NCBI GenBank assembly: GCA_947396885.1
Contig: OX377201.1
Location: 27,319,923-27,383,922 of the forward strand
DNA: 64,000 nt
From: Heligmosomoides polygyrus polygyrus
Taxonomy: Eukaryota > Nematoda > Chromadorea > Rhabditida > Heligmosomidae
Direction: 5' to 3'
Shown here: positions 31,786 through 43,209 of the stretch, piece by piece
Position numbering within the stretch: position 1 is the stretch's first letter
How the letters are laid out: the number at the start of each line of letters is the position of its first letter
Position numbers and translations under genes: made by a program
The notes under the pieces: generated by a model
Database searches by the model: none
Seen by the model: the letters and a program-made list of their open reading frames with translations, nothing else
What the model was told of the DNA's origin: nothing

Positions 31786-32712
31786 GTGTATCACCTGTAT
31801 CACCTGTGGTCTGTTGATCATCGACTTTCTCGAGCGGACGCCAGCGCAGCGTCTCCATTCGTCCTGTGATATGATAGAGTGTTCCAATGGATCCTCCTCG
31901 CTCGAGGGACACGAAGAGCGTCATATCGTTCTTTCAAAGCTTTTACGAAGAAGCCCGACCAACGCTTTGGTGGGTTCCTGGTGCCATCTTGACATCCCGT
32001 GGAATCTAGTGGGTAACGGCTCTCGTCCAGCGGATGTTGCAAAGCGCATTACATTGCCGGCCCACCTAATTTTCGACAACTTGACCACGCGACGACGTCT
32101 CTGATCTTCGAACGTCGGCGAAGCTCGGAACTCCGAAGGCCTTCTCTCACTTGCGTGAGTCGTGTCCCTCCGAGCATCGTCCTTTCGATTCCACGCTGCG
32201 CTACGCTGACTGCGTGTTCATCCTGCTTTCGTATAGCCCTGGTATCTGAGGCGTATGTTAGGGCAGGAAGAACAGTAGTTAGGTGGGCACGGAGTCGGTC
32301 GTTCTTCGTCTTCTTCGAGACTTCTTCTACGCTCTTGAAGCTCCCTAGTCGCTCGTTTCCTCCAGCTCAGCTCTGGCGCTACGTTTTGCCCATGTTGACT
32401 TCGCGACCCAGATACACATACCTGGAGCTTTCGGAGATGTTCGTTCCGTTGAGCGAGAATGGGGCATTAGAAACCCATCCGTTCCTCATGAACATCGTCT
32501 TCGTAAGATTCAGCTGCAGTCCAACGTTCCCACATACACGAAGTCGGCCAGCATTCGCTTCGCCTGGCTGATGCTCGCTGTTGTGAGAACGACGTTGTCG
32601 GCGAAGCGAAGATGATGTAGTTGCCGGCCGTCGACCTTCACTTCCATGTCTTCCCATCGTAGTTCGCGACGTTCTCGAGGGTGGCGCTGGAGAGCTTCAG
32701 GATGTGGTTGCA
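31786..32712 (-). mobile_element. RTE-2 fragment (3' end to RT palm)
   Basis: Minus-strand copy of the 3' ~0.93 kb of RTE-2. The 3' tail is tatcacctgtatcacctgtg (plus strand, 31789). Reading inward, RVPRARRIHWNTL, then YLGREVNMGK, FMRNGWVSNAPFSLNGTNIS and the RT motif C region HLRFADNVVLTTASISQAKR (ADN in place of ADD). It breaks at about 32712 inside RT: 5'-truncated. Frameshifts are numerous. Confidence 0.9.
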
Positions 32713-33039
32713 TGGCGGAGGATAAGAACCCCGACCTCCCGTCCTGAGTTACTAGGCGACAACTTTTGCCGTTTTTGGACTTCCCAGTGGCCTACAGCCA
32801 CTGTGCCCCTTGTTATCTTCCATAGGATCACATAGGTCCTGTCAAGAATTGACAGATAAGTTAAATTGCTGGGTGTCGTCGTCCCTCGTTAGTAAAATGT
32901 TTTCTGTACTTCGATCCAAATGCGGACATTCCAACTGTACAGTTTGTTAACCAAAAACTAAATTACTCCCGTAAAGATGAGCTTGAACGAAATGATGCGA
33001 AAAACGGATCTCCATCGTTTAATTTCTGTCATCTCTCCT
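32713..33039. other. Unclassified DNA
   Basis: No signal recognised. Confidence 0.3.
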
Positions 33040-33405
33040 ATGTGTAATATATTCCATTTTCACCTCAAATTGTATACTTTTCAAAACAAGCTAGACACTC
33101 CTAATACCAAACTGATCATCCATACAAACCAGAGCGAGCATGAACGTCTTACAGCAGACACTCTAGGAAGGTCAAAATAAATTGTTAGCTTCACGAAAAT
33201 TTTGCTACGAACCGAAGAATGATTCTAAGCAAAGCTGACGTTCTGAGCGAGCGCATAGCGCAATCTGTATTATGCTGATCATCTCAGAGTGTTTCTAACC
33301 ATAAGTTTGATCTGGAAGACGTTCGCTTTTATGTAATTGGAAGTAGTTCAGTTTGGCTTCAGAAGTGTCCAATTTAGCATGAAAAGTGACCAATTTGTCG
33401 TGCAA
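33040..33405. mobile_element. AT-rich foldback element, family D
   Basis: Left arm (33066-33120) aattgtatacttttcaaaac ... gacactcctaataccaaact is mirrored by the right arm (33352-33405) agtttggcttcagaagtgtc ... catgaaaagtgaccaattt. Arms are ~55 bp, imperfect. The right arm shares ggacacttctgaagccaaa with 14.73 kb. No coding sequence. Confidence 0.65.
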
Positions 33406-34439
33406 ATTCTATACACGATCACTGTTTCTTGACTGTAATTAGGCCAATTCTAAGTCTGTGCGAGAAGATACTTACCACATACTTAGGTCCCATCCTTTAG
33501 CTCATTCTTGGCGCTTCTTTTCTGAGACCTTTTTGAGAACTTTTAAACAAATATGTGCTCCGCAGCATGCACGCGGTATTTATTTATTTTGATGCTCGCA
33601 AAGGTGCGCCTCAGAAGACAGGATTGAGAAAATTCATGAACTAAGTGCAGTTGAAAAAAATCTGAAGTATGATTACGGCAAACGAGCTTAATTGTACAAG
33701 CATAACAGAAGTATAACATGAAGTATAACATGAGGCTCGTACTAGAAAATTCCACCATTTATCCCAGGATGACGATTTGCGCAATATTGTCTGGAGAGGA
33801 CAAGAATGAAAAACACCAGTTGGCGCTAGGTTCTAAGCAGCTGATACAGCCAGCTGCTGATGTAGCCCCCTCTTATGTGTAGTCGAGGTATTTGCAATCT
33901 AATGTGGGGTCATGGAATTCTACGTAAAACGGTTAAGACTCAAGAGATTCGTTTTGATTTAAGCACAACATAAGAACCTCTTGATTCTTTCGCCTTCTTG
34001 CCTTTCATGTAACCTGTAAATCCAACGCTAAATAGTGAACAAAACGTCCAAATTTTTAACGGTCTGGTGAGCGGCCCCTTCGCGTGAACATACTGACCAC
34101 AAGATTGATGTCCGCAGAGGTTTACGCACTATGCGAGTAATGCCACGGTGCCCTAGTGCTGTGGACAACGCTCTTGTTCCCTAGGCGCCTCTCATCTTGC
34201 TGCTTTCGTGCTAATCTATTGGTTTTCTGGCTTCTCCTCTTGAAGGTGCCTCAAAAGAATGGTTGTCGGCTTATGTCTCTTGCTTCCCAGACTCAATTCG
34301 ATAACGGTAGTCGAGTATAGGCCTTCTTGTTCTGTACCTAACACAACACATGACTTTCCACGAGTGTCCATTGGACTGTCGCAAAATTAATCGCCGAAAC
34401 GGACTGCTCATTTGAAACTGCTGTAATTCAGCCTAAACA
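33406..34439. other. Unclassified DNA
   Basis: No coding, RNA or repeat signal recognised in about 1 kb. Confidence 0.35.
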
Positions 34440-35461
34440 CAACTTTATTAATCAATGTAAAAACCACCAGAATTTACATATTTTTAGCAACGAAAAAGTG
34501 ATAAATCTAATCCTTTACAATAGGAACTGAGATCAAAGGATTTAACGAAATCAACAAGGGCGCATTCTACATTTACCAAATTAGTGAATTGTTTCTGACG
34601 CAAATGAGAATCAAGAGCTTGGAAAAAATGCTACTCAGTGGTAGAATGGTTGGAAGAATATGATAGATCAGAGAGAACTTCGGTACCTAAATGGGTCAAT
34701 TTTTGCCGAGTGATTTGTGAGGTGTGTCGCCTTGCGTTGTCCTGCAACAGGAGCGACCCTCCTCTATTCACCACTGCCGGCCACAATTTTTGCCACTTCT
34801 CATACGTTCGGCCTAAATCACAGCAGGAAGACTCTGCTGTGACTGCCTGATTAGGTTGCTAAAAGCTGTAATGAATTACACCTTTACAATATCACCACAA
34901 AGTAAGCATAACATTTTTAGGGCGAGAGTCGGGTTTAGCAAAGGATGTTGGAGAAGGATTTTTATCTGCCCAGACAAATCCTGCTTCGTGTTACCGAAAA
35001 GGCTCAGTTGTCATCTACAGATATCGTACGGCTTGCAGAAGGCTTATTTTAAAGCGAACTAGCACGTTGGAGCAGGTGTCGAAACGTGCCAGACGGTGCT
35101 CCTCGGTCAGCTCATGAAGCATCCACTTCGACATCTTTACCTCCCGATTCTCGCCAAATGTTCCGCTACTGCACTATGATGATGTACACCGAGGTCCTTT
35201 GCTAACATATGTATTCGTCTCCGGATTTGCTTCCACGGCTCTCCTCAAAACTTCATCGTCAAGCGACGACCTGCGCCCGCAATCCCGTTTTCCTTCCAGA
35301 TCAAAATCGCCAGAATCGAATTTTTCGAAGCCGAGCCTCACCGCTCTTTCGCAAGGACAGTCCGTTCTAAAAGCGCTGCTCAGGCTACGGGATGGCTCTG
35401 CCGCAGAGTGTCCCAACTTAAATTCGTAAAGCACCATGACTCGATAGTCCCATCGGTTCAT
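34440..35461 (-). mobile_element. Mariner transposon, degenerate transposase (HTH to C-terminus)
   Basis: The minus-strand frame at 35461 begins with the mariner N-terminal DNA-binding region: VMVLYEFKLGHSAAEPSRSL, then FEKFDSGDFDLEGKRDCGRR and SSLDDEVLRRAVEANPETNT. Decayed pieces of the catalytic half follow down to 34440, including LLLQDNARRHTSQITRQKL (second Asp present) and a block before HFFQALDSHLRQKQF where the third catalytic Asp is lost beside a stop. First-Asp region is rearranged. Terminal repeats were not identified. It belongs to a different lineage from the copies at 5.7 and 26.2 kb. Confidence 0.88.
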
Positions 35462-36204
35462 GATTTTACAAAACCCGGAAAAGGTCGGCTAGAAGAATTA
35501 GAACGACGCCCACATATGCTTTTTGAAAGAGTAGGAAAAAAATCACCGAACGGTAGGTGTGGCTTTCCCTGACACAAAATGATTCAGGTTCAAAAATGTA
35601 TTTATATACCTCGAAACGGAGAATAATTTCGTGACAGCCTAATATGTTGCAAAAAAAGAATAGTAATAAGTCCTTCAATACTCCCTAACTTTTCATTTCG
35701 ATATTTTACAGGCCAAGTTCCACTCGATGACCTACATCGTTCACCCAAAGTATTTATTTCTGTGAAATGCTGAAGAGTGCATTGCGTGATTGAAGTGCAA
35801 GTACCCTTTTGCTTCACCAATCGCTCAAAAACTTTCGGCAACATTACAGTGTCATTATTACGGCACAAGTTCAAATATCTTCTCTCATATCGTCGTCATG
35901 TTTCAACCTCAAGTGTGGTCAGAATACGTAACTTTATCTAATTTCGACCTTATATGCCTAGGAAACTGCAAGGTTGGCCCCAAAATGTTATCCGATTTGG
36001 CCATAAAAGCTGATTTAAAAACCACCACTTATAGAGCTTCTTTTTAGCAAAAGTAGAAGATTGACTACCACGTGAGTGAAACCACATTCTGGAGTCGGTG
36101 AAATCGGGGCGTTCGCTTTTGTCTACGGTTCAGTGTTCAGCCTATAATATCAGCAAACGGTGAAGAGACATTATGTGAGGTGGTATACAACTCTAAAGAG
36201 ATCC
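35462..36204. other. Unclassified DNA
   Basis: No signal recognised; probably includes the 5' end of the mariner copy just to the left. Confidence 0.3.
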
Positions 36205-36700
36205 GCAGAATTTTATTTTTAATTTATTTAAGCCAATAACAAAACAGCAAAATCAAAAACCGAAAAACGTGACAACTCTGAGATTGGCTATATACCAAGG
36301 AATGAGGAATATTGTATCAGATGCAAATTCTCTGCTATCTGAGAAGCACCCCTCACTTAAATTCATATATACCACCATAGCTCCCATTGCGAAAATTTGG
36401 TCTATTTATTCAATATTACTCACTGCATATACAATGTAAGCTCCGCATCCCCATCAGACCATTGATGCCATCGAAATCATTTCCATATGAAAACTTGAGA
36501 AGGCATATTAACTTTCCTTTCATACCTAACCTAACTAAATTTTGACTGTGTCCAAATGAATTGTTAAAGGGCAAATGAGGGCAATTCATAGAAATATTGC
36601 ACAGAATGGAGCGGTTTTGCAAAAACCAGCTGAGTTGTAGTGTGGTTTGTATGAAATTCATTAACTTCGTACCACTTTCGAGCACCGTTCTAGACATAGA
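36205..36700 (-). repeat. Dispersed repeat B (probable LINE 3' end)
   Basis: Starts tttatttaagccaataacaa, shared with 53095 and 61215. Shared downstream blocks include ttctctgctatctgagaa, taccaccatagctccc and, towards the end, cagctgagttgtagtgtggt followed by ttgtatgaaattca. On the minus strand it would end in an AAAT-type tail, the look of a 5'-truncated non-LTR element, but no RT sequence is present. Confidence 0.65.
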
Positions 36701-38892
36701 ATATAACAGAGGTAGAAATGTGCCTGGTGCTGGTTCGGTAAGGTTTTGAAGGGTCGATTTCCAAACGCCTGGTCGAGCACCACCATGCACCTGAACGCTC
36801 TCGTATCTCCTAGTCAAGAGTTTGACGGGACTGGCAGCTGCTGACATCCCTATGAGTCGGGATGTTGTGTTCCGTCGTTCGTTGTTTTATGGACTCGAAA
36901 GTATTCCGACGAAGAATTCCGTTGCTACAGTCACCAGCGTGAGTTCAGATCACTACTCAGCATCCGCACTGCTTGTTACGCTCGTGCCCTATACTGTCAA
37001 GCGGCATAGATTATTCATAGAATCGACAGAAGCAGCTGACTGGGCACTTGAGCAAGCGAAGTCGTTCTCCAAAGTTCTTCTTTCCGGCTGAAATCTTTTG
37101 ATTATTTAGGCCCTAGCAGACAGCCCTTCTGTTCAGACTTGGGTACTGACCTCCCCCCAGCCTACGACAACATGCTCGACGGTCCACTCTCCGTTTTACG
37201 TTTGGGTTGTTTTACATATTTCTCCCTTCTTCAGCCGAAGTGTTCATTACGCTCACCGGATTACGAGCATGACTTTCAGGGCGGACCAGACCAAAAAAAT
37301 TTAATGTTGGAGTTTCTGGAAGACCAGTCATTGAAGGCAATAAATTTTGGGCAGTTTCACTTGCACGATTCCGGATCTATGCAGTCGTCGACCCCGTAAA
37401 GCAGAAAATTAAAGAGGCGCGGCCAGCTTCTTCAGGCACGAATCTCCTTCTTTACGGTGCTGCGCCATTTCAAGGGGTGCACGTCTGGTTATCTATTATC
37501 TGGCATCTCAGGACCAAATTTAAGCAAATGATGTTCAGTTCACCCATCTTCGGATACTACTTAGTGCACGAATTTTCGTTCAGCTAGATAGATGCGTCTT
37601 GCTCTTACTCAACCTTCCTCAAAGTATGCCGCGTGTTCTGTGTCTTTTTTGTTTTCTTTTGTTTTTTTTTCTGAAAAGGCGCGTGACAGCCCAGTTGGGG
37701 AATGCGCCAATGTCGCGTGCCCCCATTAAAATCTTTTGATTCGGGGCCTGCCTATACCATCCAATATCAAGCCTTCTAACACACCTATCTAGGAAGTACA
37801 AAGCATTGACAACGCCCATCGATTGGCCAGTCGCTCCACAAGTCACTAAATAGGCCAAATATTCATCCAGTGCTCCCGCACGAAATTCCATAGAAGAAGA
37901 ATGCGTGGCGTATCCCAAGCAGGATTGAACCGTGACGTCCTTCGTCTTTATCAAATCCTTCTTTGCTAAAATTTGCGATTAATCGCACACTCTTCTTCAG
38001 TAAACAAGGCGTCGAAATTACAAATGCTACTAAACCATTTTGTTTATTTACCTCATAATAGAGTATTGAAAGACTGACAAGAACTGGTGTAGTCGGTAGG
38101 AAGCTTAATTCTCTATAATGCGGGGAATTTGCTTTAAGTTCGATCCTCACTGAGGACAATCAAGCCTTCTCTTAGATTCGACGTTGCTAATTTGTTACGC
38201 CTATGTTTAGGAGATGCATGGAAGTGAGTTGTCATCTATATAGCGTGAGACTGAACTCATAGGCTCCGAAATATTCAGCGCCAATCGAACGAGACGCAGT
38301 AGATTTCAGTCAGATCGCTTGATTGACTAGGACAGTCACACATGTTTACAGGGTTTGGCGTTTAAATCCGGGTATACTAAATTCTCTCCTTTCAAACCAT
38401 ATTTATTAACAGAAAATTCAAAAGAAATAAAAAATCTTTAACGCACAAATATGTAGAGAGATATCTCGAGAGTAAAATTACTTCAAATATACTTTGTCAG
38501 CCGCAATGACCACCTCTATCCTTGGCCAGAAGCGCAACCCTTTCGACTACGGTCCAAGCATAATAGTCCAGGGGATTCAGATGCGAGCTATGTTTTCAAC
38601 AACAAGCCAGCACACACGCCAACATCCGCAACGATTGCCCCGGGTCCCCCAGAATCAGCACCCGAGCATTTCCAAGACTGCCGCAGTTCTTGACACGCGT
38701 TTTCTCGAATGGGTTTTCCTCGTCGAGTTTGCGGAACCACCCTCAGACTCTTTAAAGGAATTGTACCTGGCATCGTATTGACGTCGTAAATGGTTGATCC
38801 CGGGTGTCCGAAGAGTCGAATTATTTCTGCTGGCAAACGCCGGCGCGAATACTTTCCACAGTCGCGGCTCTTCGATAGTAATCCGTCCTTGT
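36701..38892. other. Unclassified DNA with small ORFs and a SINE-1 3' scrap
   Basis: ORFs at 36822-37091 (89 codons), 37139-37399 (86 codons) and 38655-39095 (minus, 146 codons) have no recognised similarity. Bases 37885-37962 (gaatgcgtggcgtatcccaa then gcaggattga, cgtccttcgtctttatc) are a SINE-1 3' end. Confidence 0.35.
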
Positions 38893-39334
38893 ACAGTACC
38901 GGACGCGTCTTTTGAATAGACGCCGAAAAAACCGCACTTTTGCGGCTTTTGCGTCTTTTTGCTATAACTCACCCAAATGTCATCCATTTGAAAAACCAAG
39001 AGTATATTTGAGCTCAGGAGATCGAGCTCTATCGTTTGGTATATACAGTTCATATGAAAGATCAAAATGGCCAAAATTGAAAACTTGTGCTCCATTGAGA
39101 AGGCCGGCAGTGGTACACCGAATTCGGAAAAAATACGTCACACAAGCCTCACCTTCATGTTCGCACCCCTGTAACATCGCCTCTTCCTAAGCTACCCCGC
39201 TCTACTTTAGCGTACTATTAGAACGTTCTACTGACTACAAGACCCAGGAGCTGCAGCCGAAACGATTCGAATTTGACAGAGTTACTGCGCTCTGAAAACG
39301 CCCGCGCGTGCAGTCTGCGAGCGGTTGCCCCACT

Positions 39335-39680
39335 CGATTGATAGGTTCGATTCTATATACATTGCTCCCGGCGCACTCCTAAGTCTCGCCGGAGACAGTA
39401 CAGCAAATCCTGAGTAGGGCGGCTGCGAATTTCTGATAAAAACTCTTCAAACGCCCACTCTACAAGCTGTCGCGCCCAGTCGATTGATAGGTTCGATCCT
39501 ATATACATTGTGCACAGCCCACTCCAAAGTCTCTTCAGGACAGAGTACAGCAATTACTGAGTAGGGCGGCTGAGAATTTCTCATAAAACTCCCTAAATGC
39601 TCACTCTACAAATGTCCCCCCCCCCCTCGATTGATAGGTTAGATCCTATATGCATTGTGCACGGCGCACTCTCAGAGGAT
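39335..39680 (+). repeat. 146-bp tandem units (about 2.4) in the foldback centre
   Basis: cgattgataggttcgat[t/c]c recurs at 39335 and 39481, and as cgattgataggttagatc at 39628, spaced 146 and 147 bp. Each is followed by tctatatacatt or a close variant and an agtagggcggctg[a/c]gaattt block. Confidence 0.88.
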
Positions 39681-40124
39681 TCCTGACATGACAAAACACT
39701 TCACGCCATGCTTAAGATGCTCTAAGGACATGCAAGCTCTGGAAGGTAAGCTTCTCCAATGGCAAAAGTCTGCTCCAGCCATCTTTGACCACCCACTGCG
39801 AAAATGCGGTGGTTTGGCGAATTTGTATACATGGTTGTGTAGATCTCGAGGAGACGAATCGAATGGTACCATCCGTTTCTCAGAACACCTCAAATTAGAG
39901 GAATTGTGGACATGTAACGGTTTTCGACGCCTTGCGGCCGACAACTCGTCCGCGGCCGGCCTTCTCAATGGAGCGCAAGTTTTCCATTTTGGCCATATGC
40001 CATATGAAGTGTATACACCAAACGATAGAGCTCGATCTCCTGAGCTCAAATATACTCTTGGTTTTTCAAACGGATGACATTTGGGCGAGTTATAGCAAAA
40101 AGACGCAAAAACCGCAAAAGTGCG

Positions 40125-40299
40125 GTTTTTTCGGGGGGTCGAGCGTTCTATCCCCTCGTCCCCCTGGCCCGCCCACCCCTCAACCCCCTGGGCTTGCTCG
40201 AGTGTCCAGTGACTGCCTTACGAGATAGTGGAGACGCAGACATTTGCCACGCCTCTGTTTATAGGACGGGGGTAGAACGCCACTCCGCCGTTTTTTCGG
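40125..40299. mobile_element. MITE (155 bp) nested in the foldback arm, 10-bp TSD
   Basis: gttttttcgg occurs at 40125-40134 and 40290-40299 and only once at the mirror site of the undisturbed left arm, so it is a target-site duplication (9-10 bp, a length typical of Mutator-like elements). The insert 40135-40289 has imperfect inverted ends, ggggtcgagcgttctatccc against the reverse complement of ggggtagaacgccactccgc. No coding capacity. Confidence 0.85.
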
Positions 40300-40335
40300 C
40301 GTCTATTCAAAAGACGCGTCCGGTACTGTATGTAG

Positions 40336-41185
40336 CATCGAGGCCATTCTGCGCTTACCATTCCTTTTTAGAGGATTCCTGCTCTCGAGGACACAAAATC
40401 ACAACCTGTGTCGAAATTCTGGTATGGCGGGAAATTTCGTCTAGATTTAAGAGCCGCACTCCGTTTATTCTTCGCACTTGTAAAAAACGGCAGGTGAAGG
40501 CGTCAATAAATGGTTACTGTTTGATGCGCCAAGTATTCTGGAAACACTACGTATGTGTATTTGACAATGACTTTAGGTGGTCAATCGTTGGACAAACTAA
40601 CGTTTTATACTTCCCGGATAGGCGTCAATTCATCGACGTAATAGGGAGAAAACACCCGGTTGCAATCCGAACATTGAATCGATTCCAGGTACACGTAAGA
40701 GCCGAGCCCAATCGGACTGCGTTATTCATGCCGAGATTACTTTTTAAATGTCATCAAAGTGTATTTAATCTTTTGGGCGCATTCTGACTTACACCATCAG
40801 CATTCTGAAATATTAATTACAGGACATCCTACACTACGCAACGCAGCAACTCGTTATGTTTTTCCTGCCTTGTAAAGCCCTAGTGGGATTCCTTACTGTC
40901 TAGATGGAGGATTAGGTTGCAACCAGTCTAGGAGGAACAGCGGTGTATCCGCATCACAGAACACTGACATTAATTCAACGACCAATATATCAGAGCCTTG
41001 ACTAGACACAACGTGGAAACCAACTCCATCGAACGATCGAACAGATGGTTTCGAATCTACACTATATAACTGGCATTTGCTATAAACAATAGATGTATGC
41101 AGTACAGGCACTGTAGCCTCTCTACAACTGGCAAGCGAGCAGTTATTGTTCCTTATCATTTTTGAATCTTATTTTTCATTGGACG
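40336..41185. other. Unclassified DNA; open frame to 40787
   Basis: The plus frame that leaves the foldback arm stays open to 40787 (about 150 codons outside the element; contains VFDNDFRWSIVGQTNVLYFP). No known domain. A possible decayed exon. The minus ORF at 41159-40893 ends with FLLDWLQPNPPSRQ, an end also seen in another frame near 41600. Confidence 0.3.
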
Positions 41186-41440
41186 CGCGGTAGAGGAAGC
41201 GCTGTCGCATGCAACCGATTCCAGGTTCCTGGTTCGGGTTCTCGCCAACCAATGCGTTCATCCTCCGGGATCAATGAGTTGGTACCAGGCAACTCTTGGA
41301 AGAATATTGCACTCCCTCGACCATCGGCTGGCTACTGCTATCAGTGTGTAGACGAATTATGCGCTGAAATTGCCCTCATCACATTCCGTTAAAGTGGGAT
41401 GCGTGGCGCATCCCAGGTGGGATTGATTGCTTTGTTTGAT
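41186..41440 (+). mobile_element. SINE-1 copy, diverged
   Basis: cgcggtagaggaagcgctgt, gattccaggttcctggttcg (B box), gagttggtaccaggcaac, then gcgtggcgcatcccaggtgg. The A box is damaged. The tail is not preserved. Confidence 0.82.
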
Positions 41441-42222
41441 TGATTTGTTGTTTATCTTTTTTCTTCTTTCAATTATTTGTTAATGTATGTAAATTCAGCA
41501 ACATATTTTTCACTCAATTAATCTCTATATAGCCCTGATTATTGAATGCATTCACCAAAAAAGTTAGCTTTTAGTCGTTTCTCGATATAGCGTTTGCTCC
41601 ATTCGTCCTTGATGGAGGATCAGGTTGCAACCAGCTGTAGAACACCATCTGTAGAATGAAACCTCTACAGGAGCACGCAGTTCCTCAAGGGTTATTTGGA
41701 TTTCTTCGAGCCCCGAAGAAGAAGCACAGGAACATAAACCGTATAAAGTGCTGTAAAAATCTTGCTGCACAATTTCATGAGATCGATACGATTCATTAGA
41801 ATTTAGCATATAGTCGTGCTAATCACCCAGTCTTTTCGTCTACAGATATGCGCAAAATTAAAAGCGACTTGAATGTTTTACAGCAATTTAGTTGATGTTG
41901 TCGATTTGTGTTCAGGGAGGAAGCGTTGAAGCGCCAGAATCATTCGACTATGATATGGAGTGGAAGACTTCACTGCAAATAAATTTTATAAGTCAATCCA
42001 TTAGCACGGATTAATATTACCGAATTTTGTTTCGACGTGTTCATTTGAGATGAGAACTACACGACTGCTCGTTCATGAAGTCCATAAGATGTATTTAACA
42101 GGACTGCTTGGCCATTCAATATTGCACGATGTTGTGAAATGTATTCAAATTCATTTTATTCAGGCTTCAAATGATTGGCATTAAGGCTTCAAGCCGTTAA
42201 TACGATGTTTTTCTTCGAAACT
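41441..42222. other. Unclassified DNA
   Basis: A minus frame at 41809-41564 has no known similarity apart from a 30-bp block (gatggaggatcaggttgcaa) shared with about 40900. Otherwise nothing recognised. Confidence 0.3.
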
Positions 42223-42275
42223 CCAGCGCCAGGCGGGATTCGAACCAGAGGGGACCTCCTTGAGAAATCAAGCAG
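42223..42275 (-). repeat. SINE-2 (tRNA-like) fragment
   Basis: On the minus strand ggaggtcccctctggttcga then atcccgcctggcgctgg, resembling the T-arm half of the tRNA-like family at 55.4 kb. Only the 3' half is clear. Confidence 0.5.
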
Positions 42276-42427
42276 CAATGAGCCGTTTAGGGCCTGTTCA
42301 TACTTCGCGACAGCGGCGACAAGAGCGCAGCGAGCGTGACGTGTGCGGCGTGTGCAGCGTACGCATCACGCGGAAGTATGAGCAGGCGACAGCAGCGACT
42401 AGAGCGACAACGCCGACGCAGGAGTAT

Positions 42428-42754
42428 AGGCCCATGTACACTTCTGCGACACCGCGGCGCGGCAAGAGGAGCGACGGCCATCTCCGCGAAATCTGGCGGT
42501 TGCGGCGCGGTCGCGTTAGAGCATCGTTATAGGCAACGAGACCGACGTCCTGTGCATGTCGCACCGCTAGGAATGATTTGAACGATTCCAGCCTGCGGCA
42601 CTCAGTGCGGCATCGCTGGCGATAGCCGCCGCGATAGTCGCAAAAGTGTGCATGCCCCCCTCTGCGGCACGCGTCGCTATGTCGCGCCGCGCCGTCGCGG
42701 CCCTATCTTTCATCATGGCCGTGCCGCGCTGTCGCAGAAGTGTGCATGGACCTT
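42428..42754. mobile_element. Inner MITE with cacttctgcgac ends
   Basis: Ends ataggcccatgtacacttct then gcgacaccgcggcgcggc, mirrored by gtgccgcgctgtcgcagaag then tgtgcatggacctt. The ends resemble those of the 16.1-kb MITE (gcagacttctgcggcg), so they may be one superfamily. Target duplication not resolved. Confidence 0.75.
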
Positions 42755-42759
42755 ACCCC

Positions 42760-42899
42760 TAAGGGGTCGTTTAGTGTGTGCGCGACGCGCGACGCGATGC
42801 CATGTGTAGTGGCCGAATTGATCAATCGCGTCGCTCAATCAATTTGGCCACTACGAATGCATCGCGTCGCGCCTCGCGCGCACATTAAACGACCCCTTA
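42760..42899. mobile_element. 140-bp near-palindromic MITE
   Basis: taaggggtcgtttagtgtgt (42760) is mirrored by cacattaaacgacccctta (to 42899); next inward, gcgcgacgcgcgacgcgatgc pairs with gcatcgcgtcgcgcc, and gtagtggccgaattgat pairs with atcaatttggccactac around a centre of cgcgtcgc. Nearly the whole element folds as one hairpin. Confidence 0.88.
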
Positions 42900-43209
42900 T
42901 TAACACTTTTCGGCGGCGCGCGTTCTGTTTGAATCGATTCGCATGTTTTGCACGGGCGACAAGTCGCTCTTGTCGCGAAGTATGGACAGACCCTTACAGG
43001 GATGAACAGCCACCGCCATCAGCATGGAGCCGGTTAAGTTGACGGTCTTGATTGCAACAAGACATCGCTATAACGGCTTATAACCTCAGTAGTTAAAGAG
43101 ATTGCAATGAATCATTTCTAGTAGACGACTATCAGATTAAATGGTTCCATGTTGAGGTCAGCAGCCAGCTTATCTCGATAAACGGCTGAGTGCTGATGGC
43201 TCCCACGAG

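Larger units (their letters stand above)
38893..40335. mobile_element. Foldback transposon with ~200-bp inverted arms
   Basis: Left arm about 38893-39113, right arm about 39946-40335, inverted and highly similar: gtaccggacgcgtcttttga (38900) is mirrored by tcaaaagacgcgtccggtac (about 40307-40326), and gagctcaggagatcgagctc at 39009 by gagctcgatctcctgagctc at 40028. Both arms contain a small palindrome around ccgcacttttgcgg. The right arm is interrupted by a 155-bp MITE. The ~830-bp centre has three 146-bp tandem units and no transposase. ORFs of 140-146 codons read into the arms and repeat because the arms do. Confidence 0.9.
42288..42996. mobile_element. Outer MITE of a nested palindromic cluster
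   Basis: Inverted ends tagggcctgttcatacttcg (42288) and cgaagtatggacagacccttac-type sequence ending about 42996. After the ends, gcgacagcggcgacaagagc is mirrored by gcgacaagtcgctcttgtcg. Two further inverted-repeat elements sit inside (42428-42754 and 42760-42899). No transposase. GC-rich interior with many CGCGCC/GCGGCG blocks. Confidence 0.8.
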
